A stretch of DNA of 64,000 nucleotides. It comes from JAVBTT01 sp031550325 (lineage in GTDB: Bacteria > Bacillota > Clostridia > Oscillospirales > UBA929). A program made the translations under genes and the position numbers. Positions 47,857 to 58,268 of the stretch are shown piece by piece (position 1 is the stretch's first letter; each line of letters opens with the position of its first letter). The notes below the pieces were generated by a model. The model did no database searches and was not told the origin of the DNA. It saw only the letters and a list, made by a program, of their open reading frames with translations. The DNA is taken from assembly GCA_031550325.1 (NCBI GenBank), contig JAVBOR010000030.1:33226-97225 (forward strand), written 5' to 3'.

Positions 47857-50208
47857 ATGTCACATCTGGTCATCGTGGAGTCGCCTGCAAAGGCGCGGAC
47901 AATTGGAAACTACCTGGGTGACGGGTACACTGTGATGGCAACCATGGGTCACGTGCGCGACCTCCCCAAGAGCGTCAAGGGTGTGGACGTGGACGCGGGC
48001 TTTGTCATGCGGTATGAGCCCATTGCCGGCAAAGCCGGCACCATTCATGATTTGAAAACCGCCGCTCTGGATGCGGAAAAAATATTTCTGGCCACCGACC
48101 CCGATCGCGAGGGCGAGGCCATTTCATGGCATCTGAAAGAGATTCTCGGGTTGGATGACGACCGGGCTCTGCGTGTAACGTTTAATGAGATCACTAAGAG
48201 AGAGGTACAGTCCAGCATTCAAAAGCCGCGCCAGATTGACTATCAGCTGGTCGACGCGCAGCAGGCCCGCCGCGCGCTGGACCGCATTGTCGGCTATGAG
48301 GTCAGCCCTGTATTGTGGCGAAAGATCAAAGGCGGCCTGTCCGCCGGGCGCGTGCAGTCCGTCGCCTGCCGCCTTGTGGTTGACCGGGAAAACGAAATCA
48401 GGGCGTTTACCCCCGTCGAGTACTGGACGCTGGAGGTGACCCTCCAGCGCGTCGAGGGTCAGGGGCGTTTTGTCGCGCAGTACTTCGCCCCGCTCGGCTC
48501 TAAAAAAGTCGAGCTGCATACACAGGAGGAAGCGCAGGCGATTCTTTCCGCCGTTCAGGCGTCGCCGTTTTCCGTGCTCAGCGTCACGCACAGCGACAAA
48601 AAGCGCTCCCCCGCCCCGCCCTTCACCACCTCTACCCTGCAGCAGGAGGCCTCACGCAGGCTCGGCATGGTACCCAAGCGCACGATGTCCATCGCACAGC
48701 AACTCTATGAGGGCATCTCGGTTCACGGCCATGGCCTGACCGGCCTGATTACCTATATGCGTACAGACTCCCTTCGCCTGAGCGACGAGGCGGTCGCCGA
48801 CGTGCGCCGCCATATTGAGGGCGTATACGGCAAGGCGTATCTTCCATCAGCCCCGCGCGTATACAAGTCCAAGGCCGGCGCGCAGGACGCGCACGAAGCC
48901 ATCCGGCCCTCCTATATCGATCTGCCGCCCGACCAGGTCAAGAGCAGTCTGACGACCGACCAGTACAAACTGTATAAGCTCATCTGGGATCGTTTCGTCT
49001 CCTGTCAGATGGAAAACGCCCTGTATGACCTGCTGACCATTGACTCCGCCTCGGCGGGGCATGTGTTTCGCGCCAATCACACCTCGGTGAAGTTCGCGGG
49101 GTTCACGGCAGTTTACGTCGAAAGCCGCGAGGAGGACGAGGACGAGGCTGGTCAAACCCTGCCCGACCTCAAGCAGGGCGAAGCGCTGCGACTGACCGAC
49201 ACGGCGCCTGAACAGCACTTCACCAAGCCGCCGGCCCGGTACACCGAGGCCAGCCTTATCCGCGCCATGGAGGAAAAGGGCATCGGGCGTCCGTCCACCT
49301 ACGCCCCGACGATTTCCACCATATCCGACCGGGAATATGTGGTGCGCGAGAACCGCCAGCTTCGCCCCACGCAGTTGGGCGAGGCCGTGACGGCGTACAT
49401 GGTGGATAAGTTCAACGACATCGTTGACGTCGAGTTCACCGCCCGCATGGAAAACGATTTGGATCAGGTCGAAGAGGGCAAAAAAGAGTGGAAGGCCATG
49501 CTGTCGGAGTTTTACGGCGGCTTTTCCAAGACCCTGGAAAAGGCCATCTCGGATCAGGGCCGCGTGAAGATTCCCGATGAAAAGACCGACCAGATCTGCT
49601 CGGTTTGCGGACGGAATATGGTGATCAGGGTCGGACGTTTTGGCCGCTATATGGCCTGCGAGGGCTATCCGGACAGCTGCAAAAACACACGCCCGCTGTC
49701 GGAGGAGACGCCGGGACTGTGTCCGCTTTGCGGCGCTAAGATTCTCAAGAAGAAGTCCAAGCGCGGGTTTTCCTATTTTGGCTGTGAGAAGGCACCCTCC
49801 TGCTCGTTTATCACCTGGGACACGCCAGTGCAGGACGCTTGCCCGACCTGCGGAAAGACCCTGTTTAAAAACCGCACCCTCAAGGTTCCGTTCTGCGAAA
49901 ACCCCGCCTGCGCCGCGTTTGTCCCCGAGGACCAGCGCGGATACCGCAAGAAAAAAACCGAGGAGAGCGGTGAGGACGCCGCCAAATCGGCAAAGACGAC
50001 GGGCGCCAAGAAGCCCGGCGCGAAAACTGCCGGCGCGAAAACGACCACCAAGAAGCCCGCCTCCAAAGCGGCCACCGCGAAAGCGGCCATCAAGAAAACA
50101 GCCACCAAGAAACCCGCCGTCAAAGCGGCTGATGCGAAGACTGCTTCCAAAACCGCCGTCAAGACGCCCCGCTCCCGGAAACCCGCGCCCGGGCCGGACG
50201 CCTCGTGA
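47857..50208 (+). CDS. topA: DNA topoisomerase I
   Basis: 783 residues. TOPRIM domain HLVIVESPAKARTIGNYLG with acidic residues in FLATDPDREGEAISWH; catalytic Tyr in GLITYMRTDSLRLS. Three C-terminal zinc-ribbon motifs follow: CSVCGRN...C, CPLCGAK...C and CPTCGKT...C. The last 80 or so residues are a histone-H1-like Lys/Ala/Thr-Pro tail with repeated KKPA, KTAGAKT and KKTATKKPA words, likely increasing DNA affinity. AAAGGAGGAA precedes the ATG. It overlaps trmFO by 4 bases (GTGA). Confidence 0.97.
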   Translation: MSHLVIVESPAKARTIGNYLGDGYTVMATMGHVRDLPKSVKGVDVDAGFVMRYEPIAGKAGTIHDLKTAALDAEKIFLATDPDREGEAISWHLKEILGLDDDRALRVTFNEITKREVQSSIQKPRQIDYQLVDAQQARRALDRIVGYEVSPVLWRKIKGGLSAGRVQSVACRLVVDRENEIRAFTPVEYWTLEVTLQRVEGQGRFVAQYFAPLGSKKVELHTQEEAQAILSAVQASPFSVLSVTHSDKKRSPAPPFTTSTLQQEASRRLGMVPKRTMSIAQQLYEGISVHGHGLTGLITYMRTDSLRLSDEAVADVRRHIEGVYGKAYLPSAPRVYKSKAGAQDAHEAIRPSYIDLPPDQVKSSLTTDQYKLYKLIWDRFVSCQMENALYDLLTIDSASAGHVFRANHTSVKFAGFTAVYVESREEDEDEAGQTLPDLKQGEALRLTDTAPEQHFTKPPARYTEASLIRAMEEKGIGRPSTYAPTISTISDREYVVRENRQLRPTQLGEAVTAYMVDKFNDIVDVEFTARMENDLDQVEEGKKEWKAMLSEFYGGFSKTLEKAISDQGRVKIPDEKTDQICSVCGRNMVIRVGRFGRYMACEGYPDSCKNTRPLSEETPGLCPLCGAKILKKKSKRGFSYFGCEKAPSCSFITWDTPVQDACPTCGKTLFKNRTLKVPFCENPACAAFVPEDQRGYRKKKTEESGEDAAKSAKTTGAKKPGAKTAGAKTTTKKPASKAATAKAAIKKTATKKPAVKAADAKTASKTAVKTPRSRKPAPGPDAS

Positions 50209-51518
50209 GCGCCACCGTCATCGGCGCCGGACTCGCGGGCTGTGAGGCAGCCTGGCAAATCGCCGAGCGCGGCATGGACGTGACCCTTTGTGACATGAAG
50301 CCGGGCAGGCGTTCGGCGGCGCATCACGCGCAGGACTTCGCCGAGCTCGTTTGCTCCAACTCGCTGAAAAGCGACCGTCTGGAAAACGCCTCAGGGCTTC
50401 TCAAGGAGGAAATGCGCCGTTTGGGCTCCCTCATTGTCGGCTGCGCCGACGAGACGCGCGTCAAAGCCGGCGGCGCGTTGGCCGTCGACCGGGACGCCTT
50501 TTCCGCGCTTGTCACCGCGCGTGTGCGCGCCCACCCCCGCATTCACATTTGCGAGGGCGAGGTAACAGAGCTTCCCGCGCACGGCGATGTGATCGTGGCC
50601 ACCGGGCCGCTGACGTCCGACGCCTTGGCCGAGGCGATCTCCCGGCTTGGCGCTACGCTGCATTTCTATGACGCTGCCGCGCCGCTCGTCTCCTTTGACA
50701 GCCTTGATATGTCTCAAGCCTACTTTGGCTCCCGCCACAGCCAGGAGGACGACTACATCAACTGTCCGCTTGACAAGGACGAGTACCTGCGCTTTTGGGA
50801 TGCGCTCAAGGATGCCGAACAGGCGCATGTGCACGGGTTTGAGGACAGCAAGGTGTTTGAAGGCTGCATGCCGGTTGAGGTTATGGCGCGCCGCGGCCCC
50901 GACACGCTGCGCTTTGGCCCGATGCGGCCCATCGGTCTGCGCGACCCCGCCACGGGCAAGGGCGCGTACGCCGTGCTCCAGCTGCGCCGTGACAACGCGG
51001 CCGGTTCGGTGTATAATCTGGTTGGCTTCCAGACCCATTTGCTCTTCGGTCAGCAAAAGCGGGTCTTTTCGATGATCCCCGCTCTGCACGACGCCGAGTT
51101 TCTGCGCTATGGCGTCATGCACCGCAACACGTATTTGGACTCCCCTCGGCTGCTGACCGCCCATTTTGAGCTTCAAACCGATCCCCGGCTGCAGTTTGCC
51201 GGCCAGATGACCGGCGTTGAGGGCTACGTTGAGTCCTCGGCCTCGGGTCTGATGGCCGGGCTTCACCTTGCCCGACGCCGTGCGGGCATGGCGCCGCTAT
51301 TCTTCCCGGACACCACGGCACTCGGCGCGCTGTCCGCCTATATCAGCAACCCGGCGGTGCTCGACTTTCAGCCGATGAACGTCAATTTCGGGCTTTTTCC
51401 CGCGCTCGACACGCCGGTGAAGGGCAAGCGGGACAAGGCAGCCGCGCTGTCGCAGCGCGCGCTCCAGGCCCTCGACGCGCTGCTCGAAAGCACGCTTTGG
51501 ACAAAAGCTACCTGTTGA
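50205..51518 (+). CDS. trmFO: Methylenetetrahydrofolate-tRNA-(uracil-5-)-methyltransferase TrmFO
   Basis: 437 residues. Folate/FAD-dependent enzyme that makes m5U54 in the tRNA T-loop. The N-terminal FAD loop SATVIGAGLAGCEAAWQIAERG is intact. ELVCSNSLKSDRLENASGLLKEEMRRLGSLI, SRHSQEDDYINCPLDKDEYLRFWDAL and GQMTGVEGYVESSASGLMAG are family blocks. GTG start, coupled to topA. Confidence 0.96.
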   Translation: MSATVIGAGLAGCEAAWQIAERGMDVTLCDMKPGRRSAAHHAQDFAELVCSNSLKSDRLENASGLLKEEMRRLGSLIVGCADETRVKAGGALAVDRDAFSALVTARVRAHPRIHICEGEVTELPAHGDVIVATGPLTSDALAEAISRLGATLHFYDAAAPLVSFDSLDMSQAYFGSRHSQEDDYINCPLDKDEYLRFWDALKDAEQAHVHGFEDSKVFEGCMPVEVMARRGPDTLRFGPMRPIGLRDPATGKGAYAVLQLRRDNAAGSVYNLVGFQTHLLFGQQKRVFSMIPALHDAEFLRYGVMHRNTYLDSPRLLTAHFELQTDPRLQFAGQMTGVEGYVESSASGLMAGLHLARRRAGMAPLFFPDTTALGALSAYISNPAVLDFQPMNVNFGLFPALDTPVKGKRDKAAALSQRALQALDALLESTLWTKATC

Positions 51519-51541
51519 GAGAGAAAGAGAGAGGGAATCCT

Positions 51542-52570
51542 ATGAAAATCATCATTGACGCCATGGGAGGCGACAAGGCGCCGGACGAAATCGTCCGCGG
51601 CGCGCTCAACGCCGCGGAGGCATACGGTGTAGACGTGATTCTGGTCGGGCGCGGCGAGGATATTCTCAGCACGCTAAAGAAGCAGGGCATCAGCGATATC
51701 CCCGCGCACGTGACCATTTCTCACGCGGACGACGTCATTGAGATGACCGACTCCCCCGCCAATGTCGTCAAGGAAAAGCCCAAGTCCTCCCTTGTCTCGT
51801 CCATTGAAAAGCTGGCGGCCGGCGACGGCGACGCCGTGGTCAGCGCCGGCAGCACCGGAGCGTTGCTCACTGCCGCCACGCTGTATGTCAAGCGCGTCAA
51901 GGGCATCCGCCGCGCCGCGCTCGCGCCCTTTTTGCCCGCACGAAAGGGCAGCCCGCTGTTGATTGACTGCGGCGCGAACGTGGAGTGCACACCCGAGTAT
52001 TTGCTCCAGTTCGCGTTTATGGGCAGCTTTTACGCTAAGCGTCAGCTTTCGCTGGAAAGTCCGCGCGTCGGGCTTCTGAATATCGGCGCCGAGGAGACCA
52101 AGGGCGCGCCGCTGCAGAAGCAGGCGTATCAGCTCCTGCAAAAGGCCGGAGACAGCGGCAGGCTGAACTTTATCGGCAACGTGGAGAGCCGCGACGTGGC
52201 GTTTGGCGACGTGGACGTCGTTGTGGCTGACGGCTACAGCGGCAACATTCTGCTCAAGACCATGGAGGGCGTGGGCATGTTTTTTGCCTCCATGCTCAAG
52301 GATATGTTCACCAAAAACATGGGCACCAAGCTGGCCTCGCTGCTCGTCAAGGACGGCCTTACGCGCTTTAAGAAGACGCTTGACTACTCCGAGGTCGGCG
52401 GCACGCCGCTGCTCGGGCTGCAAAAGCCCGTCATCAAGGCCCACGGCTCGTCAAACGCGCTTGCCATCCAAAACGCCGTCCGGCAGGCCATTGAGTTTGC
52501 AGGCAGCGGCGTCATCGCCGACATCGAAAAAAATATTGACTATATGAAAGTGGATGTATCGGAAGAATGA
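51542..52570 (+). CDS. plsX: Phosphate acyltransferase PlsX
   Basis: 342 residues. Makes acyl-phosphate from acyl-ACP for phosphatidic acid synthesis. MKIIIDAMGGDKAPDEIVRGAL is the diagnostic N-terminus. VSAGSTGALLTAATL, LIDCGANVEC, GLLNIGAEETKG and the C-terminal GLQKPVIKAHGSSNALAI all match. Overlaps rnc by 4 bases. No acpP or fab genes lie next to it, unlike the plsX-fabD-fabG-acpP-rnc order of B. subtilis. Confidence 0.96.
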   Translation: MKIIIDAMGGDKAPDEIVRGALNAAEAYGVDVILVGRGEDILSTLKKQGISDIPAHVTISHADDVIEMTDSPANVVKEKPKSSLVSSIEKLAAGDGDAVVSAGSTGALLTAATLYVKRVKGIRRAALAPFLPARKGSPLLIDCGANVECTPEYLLQFAFMGSFYAKRQLSLESPRVGLLNIGAEETKGAPLQKQAYQLLQKAGDSGRLNFIGNVESRDVAFGDVDVVVADGYSGNILLKTMEGVGMFFASMLKDMFTKNMGTKLASLLVKDGLTRFKKTLDYSEVGGTPLLGLQKPVIKAHGSSNALAIQNAVRQAIEFAGSGVIADIEKNIDYMKVDVSEE

Positions 52571-53226
52571 CTGATCTGGAACGCACCATCCAATACAACT
52601 TTCGCGCGCCCTCTCTGCTCCGCCGCGCGCTGACGCACACCTCCTACGCCAACGAGACGCCCGGGGTGGACAGCAACGAGCGCCTTGAGTTTTTGGGCGA
52701 CTCGGTGCTGGGCTTCATCACGACGTCCACGCTGTTTGAGCGCCGGCCCGAATGCGCCGAGGGTGAACTGACGCGGCTGCGCGCCTCCTATGTCTGTGAG
52801 GGAAGCCTTGCCAAGGCCGCCCAGTCCATCGGACTGGACAGCGCGCTGCTGGTAGGCCGGGGCGAACAGCTCGCGGGCGGGCAGAGACGCCCCTCGATCA
52901 TGGCGGACGCGTTTGAGGCGCTTCTGGGCGCCATTTATCTGGATGGCGGCCTTGAGCCCTCGCGCGCCTATGTGCAGACCTTTCTGCTGGATATTCATGT
53001 GCCCCCCGAGGTGGAAGACTTCAAAACCGTTTTGCAGGAGCGCTCGCAGCGCCATGGCGTGGCGCCCGTCTACCAGCTTTCGGGCGAGTCCGGCCCCGAC
53101 CACGAAAAGGTCTTTGTAGTCACGGTTTCGATTGCCGATAAGACACTTGCCTCCGGCACAGGGCGGAGTAAAAAGGCTGCGGAACAGGACGCCGCGCGTC
53201 AGGCTCTTCCGCTTCTGCCGGAATAG
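52567..53226 (+). CDS. rnc: Ribonuclease III
   Basis: 219 residues. Cleaves double-stranded RNA in rRNA and mRNA processing. The catalytic signature ERLEFLGDSVLGFI near residue 40 and the downstream acidic residues in MADAFEALLGAIYLDGG are present. The C-terminal dsRNA-binding domain (PVYQLSGESGPDHEKVFVV, GTGRSKKAAEQDAARQAL) is complete. Followed 8 bases later by smc. Confidence 0.97.
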   Translation: MTDLERTIQYNFRAPSLLRRALTHTSYANETPGVDSNERLEFLGDSVLGFITTSTLFERRPECAEGELTRLRASYVCEGSLAKAAQSIGLDSALLVGRGEQLAGGQRRPSIMADAFEALLGAIYLDGGLEPSRAYVQTFLLDIHVPPEVEDFKTVLQERSQRHGVAPVYQLSGESGPDHEKVFVVTVSIADKTLASGTGRSKKAAEQDAARQALPLLPE

Positions 53227-53234
53227 AGGCCGCC

Positions 53235-56200
53235 ATGCAGCTTAAGTCTATTGAGATTCAAGGGTTTAAAACCTTTCCGGAAAAAACGGTCCTGACCATC
53301 CAGCCCGGCCTGACGGCTGTTGTCGGCCCCAACGGGAGCGGCAAGAGCAACATCGCCGAGGCGCTGCGCTGGGTGCTGGGCGAACAAAACCCCCGTGTGC
53401 TTCGCTGTGAAAAGAGGATGGAGGAAATCATCTTTCACGGCACGGAGCGCAGGGGGGCCGTTGGCTTTGCTGAGGTCAGCCTTCGTCTGGACAACTCCGA
53501 CAGGCTGTTTCCCCAGAACACCGACGAGGTTGTGCTGTCCCGGCGGCTGTACCGCTCGGGCGAGAGCGAATACTACATCAACCGCGCCGCGGTGCGCCTG
53601 AAGGACATCACCGAGCTGCTCATGGACACGGGGCTCGGCACGGACGGCTACTCGATCATCGGGCAGGGCATGGTTAAAAAGATCATCTCCGACAGGGCCG
53701 GGGACCGCCGCCGCGTCTTCGAGGAGGCGGCGGGCATCTCGCGCTACCGCCACCGCAAGGAGGAAAGCGAGCGCAGGCTGGCCGGCGCGCAGGAGAACCT
53801 CGTGCGCATCGGGGACAAAATTGACGAGCTCGCGCCGCAGGCCGAAGCGCTCAAGCAACAGGCCGAGGTTGCCCGTCAGTACTTACTGCTGCGCGACGAA
53901 CTGCGCGCGCATGAAATCAACCTCTGGATGGACGCGCTTTACAAAATCCGCCGGACGTTCGACGCGCTGCGCGACGGATATCGCGTGGCCAAGGAGCAGG
54001 TCAGCGCGGGCGAGGAGGCGCTGCGCGCGTTTTACGCGCAGTCGGACTCCGTGGAGGAGCGCGCGGTGGCCGCCAGCCTTGACGCCGAGAACGCGCGCGG
54101 TGTCCTTGGCGAGCTGGAGGCAAAACTCGCAGCCGTCGAGAGCGCCCAGGCCGTTCTTCAGGCCGACATGACCCATTTCCAGGAGAATATTGACCGTATT
54201 TTGGCCGAGATTGAACTGCAGGAGGCCAAGGCGGGCGGTCTGGACGACCAGATCGGTCAGGCGGTGTTGGCCATTGAGCAGCATGAGGCCGAGCTCACGT
54301 GCGCAAACGAGGATCTGAGCGCGGTGCTTTCGGACATAGAGACGCTGGCAAAGCAGACCCATGAGACCTCGGCGATGATCGACGCGCTCAGGGCGCGCGA
54401 ACTGGACGAAACCATGCGGGCGGGCGAGGTGCGCGTGGAATCGGCCGCTTTGCGCGCGCAGCTTCAGGAGCTTCACGCGCGCGGACAAGCCCTGCTGGCC
54501 GACCGGCAGGCGCGCGAGCGCGCCTCGGCCGAGGCCGAGGGCGGGCTGGCGGCCGCGCAGTCCCGGCTTTTGGAGGCCAAAACACAGGTGGCCGAACTGG
54601 AAAACGTCATTGAGGGCTACGAGATCCGCAAGCAGTCCAGACAAAAGCGCGCCGACGCGCTCAGGGAAAAGCTCAGCGCCCTGGAGCTGGAGCACAACTC
54701 CACAAAAACGCGCCATCACCTGCTCAGCGAGCAGGAGCGCGAATACCAGGGCTTTTACGGTTCGGTCAAGGTGGTCATGCAGCAAAAGCTGCCCGGCGTG
54801 CACGGCACGGTGTCCGAGCTTCTTTCGGTTGACGACGCCTACGCCCTGGCCATAGAAACCGTACTCGGAAGCGCGCTGCAGAACATTGTGGTGCAGTCTG
54901 AGGAGGACGCCAAGCGCGCCATCGCGCTGCTCAAGTCCCGCGGGGCCGGCAGAGCCACCTTTCTGCCGCTGTCGTCGGTGCGCGGCAGCGTCATGCGCGA
55001 GCCTGCCGGCGAGGCCGGCTTCATCGGCATGGCCTCTTCGCTGGCCAGCGCCGACGCTCTTTATGAGGGTATTCTACACAGCCTGCTTGGCCGCACGGCT
55101 GTTGTTTCGTCCCTGGACGACGGCATTGCCATGGCCAAAAAGCATGGCTATGCCTTTCGCATTGTCACGCTGGACGGTCAGGTGCTCAACGTGGGCGGCG
55201 CCATTTCGGGCGGCAGCGCGGGCAAAACGACCGGCATTCTTTCGCGCAAAAACGAGCTTCTTGCGCTGCAGCGGCGTCTTGAGGCCCTTGAGACCGAACT
55301 CACGGCGCTGCGTCAGTCCTCACAGACGACCGAGCGCGAGCTGACCGCCGCCGTCTATGATCTGGATACCGCCGGGGCCGAGCTGCGTCAGGCGCGCGAG
55401 GCCGTCGCCGCTCAGGCGTCGGAGGTCGAGCACCGCCAAATACTGCTGGACAGCCACCGGGCCCATCTGGAGGCGCTCGCCGCCGAGCGCGGCGCGGCGG
55501 ACACGCGAATAGAGGCGCTCAGCGTCGATCTGGCGACTCTGGACCGCCGGGCCGAGGCGCACACAGAGGCCGGCCTCAAGCTGCAAGCAGAGCGCGAGGA
55601 GCTCGAAACCGGGCACGGACTGCTCTCCGAACGCGGAAGCGAACTGTCTAACCGGCTGGCGGCAGGGCGGGAGCTCAAGGTTTCGCTGCAGGAAAAGCTG
55701 CTGTCCAGGCGCCGCACGCTGCAGGACCTTGAAGGGCTGCGCCGCGAGCTGGCGGGCGACGGCGCGCAGCGCGACGCCGCGCTGGCATCCTATCGCCAGC
55801 GCCAGACAGAGCTCCATGAAAAGCTCTCCGAACAAACCACACAGCGCGACGCTCTGGCGCTGGAGATTGACGCGCAAAAGAGTGCCCTGCAGGAGATCTA
55901 CGCGCGGCAGCAGCATATGGAGGCCGAACGCGCCGCCGTTCTGCGCGGAATCAAGGAGCAAAATGAGCAGTGCGCTCTACTCGAGCGCGAATGCGCCCGC
56001 ATGGAGAACAAGCTGGTGACCGGCGAGGCCGAGGAGCGCGCCATTGTGGACAGACTATGGGAACAATACGAGCTGACGCCGTCCGCGGCGGAAAAGCTCC
56101 GCACCCCGGTGGACAGCCTGCAGCGCGTCACGCGGCGCATTGCCGAGCTGAAAAGGGACATCGGCGCGCTCGGGCCGCCGAACATCGGCGCCATCGAGGC

Positions 56201-56795
56201 CTATCGGGAGGTTTCGGGGCGATACGAGCTGCTGGCCTCTCAGCGCGACGACGCCGTTTCGGCAAAGCTGGAGCTGGAGAAGATCATCGCCGACATCACC
56301 GCCGAAATGCGCCGCATCTTTTCCGAGCAGTTTGAGCTGGTCAACAGGCTTTTCGGCCAGGTGTTCACCGAGATATTCGGCGGCGGCGAGGCCATGCTTG
56401 AGCTGGAGGATCCCGACGACGTGCTGGGCAGCGGCGTGGACATCAAGGCCCAACCGCCGGGCAAGAAACTGCGCTCCATCTCTTTGCTCTCGGGCGGGGA
56501 GACCTCCCTGACCGCCATCGCGCTGTATTTCGCGATATTCAAGGTGCGGCCCGCGCCGTTTTGTATGCTCGACGAGCTTGACCACGACCTTGACGACGCC
56601 AATGTCTCCCGCTTTGCAGCCTATCTTTCCCGGCTGTCGCAGAGCACGCAGTTTATTGTCATCACGCATCGCCGGGGCACGATGGAGTGCGCCGACATCC
56701 TCTATGGCGTAACCGCGCAGGAGGCCGGCGTGTCCAAGGTGCTTTCGCTTCGGCTGAGTCAGGTCGAGCAGGCGCTGAATATGAAGACCGATTGA
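53235..56795 (+). CDS. smc: Chromosome segregation protein SMC
   Basis: 1186 residues. Walker A VVGPNGSGKSNIAEALRWVLGE at the N-terminus, two long coiled coils rich in Ala/Glu/Arg, a hinge at about 510-680 (HGTVSELLSVDDAYALAIETVLGSALQNIVV ... GGAISGGSAG), the signature LLSGGETSLTAIALYFAIF, and Walker B FCMLDELDHDLDDANV near the C-terminus. Condenses and segregates DNA with ScpAB, which are not in the window. The only ribosome-binding site is a weak GAGG, in line with coupling to rnc. Confidence 0.98.
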   Translation: MQLKSIEIQGFKTFPEKTVLTIQPGLTAVVGPNGSGKSNIAEALRWVLGEQNPRVLRCEKRMEEIIFHGTERRGAVGFAEVSLRLDNSDRLFPQNTDEVVLSRRLYRSGESEYYINRAAVRLKDITELLMDTGLGTDGYSIIGQGMVKKIISDRAGDRRRVFEEAAGISRYRHRKEESERRLAGAQENLVRIGDKIDELAPQAEALKQQAEVARQYLLLRDELRAHEINLWMDALYKIRRTFDALRDGYRVAKEQVSAGEEALRAFYAQSDSVEERAVAASLDAENARGVLGELEAKLAAVESAQAVLQADMTHFQENIDRILAEIELQEAKAGGLDDQIGQAVLAIEQHEAELTCANEDLSAVLSDIETLAKQTHETSAMIDALRARELDETMRAGEVRVESAALRAQLQELHARGQALLADRQARERASAEAEGGLAAAQSRLLEAKTQVAELENVIEGYEIRKQSRQKRADALREKLSALELEHNSTKTRHHLLSEQEREYQGFYGSVKVVMQQKLPGVHGTVSELLSVDDAYALAIETVLGSALQNIVVQSEEDAKRAIALLKSRGAGRATFLPLSSVRGSVMREPAGEAGFIGMASSLASADALYEGILHSLLGRTAVVSSLDDGIAMAKKHGYAFRIVTLDGQVLNVGGAISGGSAGKTTGILSRKNELLALQRRLEALETELTALRQSSQTTERELTAAVYDLDTAGAELRQAREAVAAQASEVEHRQILLDSHRAHLEALAAERGAADTRIEALSVDLATLDRRAEAHTEAGLKLQAEREELETGHGLLSERGSELSNRLAAGRELKVSLQEKLLSRRRTLQDLEGLRRELAGDGAQRDAALASYRQRQTELHEKLSEQTTQRDALALEIDAQKSALQEIYARQQHMEAERAAVLRGIKEQNEQCALLERECARMENKLVTGEAEERAIVDRLWEQYELTPSAAEKLRTPVDSLQRVTRRIAELKRDIGALGPPNIGAIEAYREVSGRYELLASQRDDAVSAKLELEKIIADITAEMRRIFSEQFELVNRLFGQVFTEIFGGGEAMLELEDPDDVLGSGVDIKAQPPGKKLRSISLLSGGETSLTAIALYFAIFKVRPAPFCMLDELDHDLDDANVSRFAAYLSRLSQSTQFIVITHRRGTMECADILYGVTAQEAGVSKVLSLRLSQVEQALNMKTD

Positions 56796-56814
56796 GATCT
56801 AGGAGGAACGTTAC

Positions 56815-57690
56815 TTGGGACTTTTTGACAAACTTCGCGGCAAGCTCAGCGGCGTATTTTCTCATGAGGGCAAGGTTGACGACGCATTTTACGACGAGCT
56901 TGAGGAGTCTCTGATCGCCTCGGACGTGGGCGCGTCGGCCTCGGCCGACATTGTGGAAAGACTGCGCGCCGTCTGCCGGAAAAACGGCTATAAGACGCAT
57001 GACCAGGCTCGCGAAGCGCTTCGCGAGCTTCTGGCCGACATTTTGGACAGCGCCGGCGACCGCGCGCTGCACCTGTCCACGTCGCCGTCCATCATTCTGG
57101 TCATCGGCGTCAACGGCGTCGGCAAGACCACCACGATCGGCAAGCTCGCCAAGCTGCTCGCCAACCGGCGCAAGCGCGTTCTGCTCTGCGCGGGCGACAC
57201 CTTCCGGGCGGCAGCCGCCGACCAGCTTGAAATCTGGGCAAACCGCGCGGGGGTTGAGCTTGTGCGCCAGCATGAGGGCGCCGATCCCGCCTCTGTGGTG
57301 TTTGACGCCATCAACGCCGCCAAGGCGCGCGGCGTCGACGTGATCATCTGTGACACCGCCGGACGCCTGCACAACAAGCAAAACCTGATGAACGAGCTGA
57401 ATAAGATCAGTCGCGTCATTGACAGGGAGCTCCCCGGCGCCCACCGGGAAAACCTGCTGGTGCTCGACGCCACAACCGGCCAAAACGGCCTATTGCAGGT
57501 GCGCTCCTTTGCGCAGGCGGTCGGGACGACCGGCCTTGTGCTGACCAAGCTCGACGGTTCGGCCAAGGGCGGCATTGTCATCGCCGTGGCCGAAACCCTG
57601 AAGATCCCCGTAAAGTTCATCGGTCTGGGCGAACAGATCGGCGACTTGCGGGAGTTTGACCCCAGCGTATTTGTGGAGGAGCTGGTGTGA
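56815..57690 (+). CDS. ftsY: Signal recognition particle receptor FtsY
   Basis: 291 residues, a short form of NG domain only, with no acidic A domain. Targets ribosome-SRP complexes to the membrane. GTPase motifs: GVNGVGKTTTIGKLAKLL, DTFRAAAADQLEIW, DTAGRLHNKQNLMNEL, TKLDGSAKGG. TTG 56815 follows AGGAGGA by 8 bases. Placed after smc as in most Firmicutes. Confidence 0.97.
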   Translation: MGLFDKLRGKLSGVFSHEGKVDDAFYDELEESLIASDVGASASADIVERLRAVCRKNGYKTHDQAREALRELLADILDSAGDRALHLSTSPSIILVIGVNGVGKTTTIGKLAKLLANRRKRVLLCAGDTFRAAAADQLEIWANRAGVELVRQHEGADPASVVFDAINAAKARGVDVIICDTAGRLHNKQNLMNELNKISRVIDRELPGAHRENLLVLDATTGQNGLLQVRSFAQAVGTTGLVLTKLDGSAKGGIVIAVAETLKIPVKFIGLGEQIGDLREFDPSVFVEELV

Positions 57691-58268
57691 GCGCGCAGGT
57701 TCTGGTGCTGGCGTCTCACAACGCGGACAAGGCCGCAGAGCTCTCCGACATGCTCACGCCTCTGGGGTTTGACGTCAGGCTCCTGTCCGAGTTTACCGAA
57801 GCGCCGCCGCCGGAGGAGACCGGGGCCACTTTTGAAGAAAACGCCCTGATCAAGGCGCGCAGCGCGCTCAGCGAGACGGGCCGCGCTTGCCTCTCGGACG
57901 ATTCGGGGCTTTGCGTGCCCGCGCTCGGCGGCGCGCCGGGCGTGTTTTCGGCGCGCTATGGCGGCTTTTCTACGGCGGCAGAGCGCAACGTCTTTCTGCT
58001 CGAACAGATGAAGCATGTGGACGACCGCAGGGCTTATTTTGAGTGCTGCGTTGTTTTGCTGTTTCCCGACGGGCGCGAGCTGCGCGCCTCGGGCCGCTGC
58101 GACGGCGAGATTCTGCGCGCGCCGCGCGGAACGCGTGGGTTTGGGTATGACCCTCTTTTTTTTGTGCCCGAGCTCGGGCGCTCGATGGGCGAGCTCTCCG
58201 GCGAGGAAAAGGCCGCGGTCTCTCATCGTGGCCGGGCGCTGCGCAAGCTCGCGCTGATGCTGTCATGA
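57687..58268 (+). CDS. rdgB: XTP/dITP diphosphatase (RdgB/HAM1 family)
   Basis: 193 residues. Removes deaminated purine nucleoside triphosphates. VLASHNADKAAELSDML at the start, FEENALIKARSALSETGRACLSDDSGLCVPALGGAPGVFSARYGG in the middle and GFGYDPLFFVPELGRSMGELSGEEKAAVSHRGRAL near the end are the family blocks. GTG start overlapping ftsY by 4 bases. Confidence 0.95.
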   Translation: MSAQVLVLASHNADKAAELSDMLTPLGFDVRLLSEFTEAPPPEETGATFEENALIKARSALSETGRACLSDDSGLCVPALGGAPGVFSARYGGFSTAAERNVFLLEQMKHVDDRRAYFECCVVLLFPDGRELRASGRCDGEILRAPRGTRGFGYDPLFFVPELGRSMGELSGEEKAAVSHRGRALRKLALMLS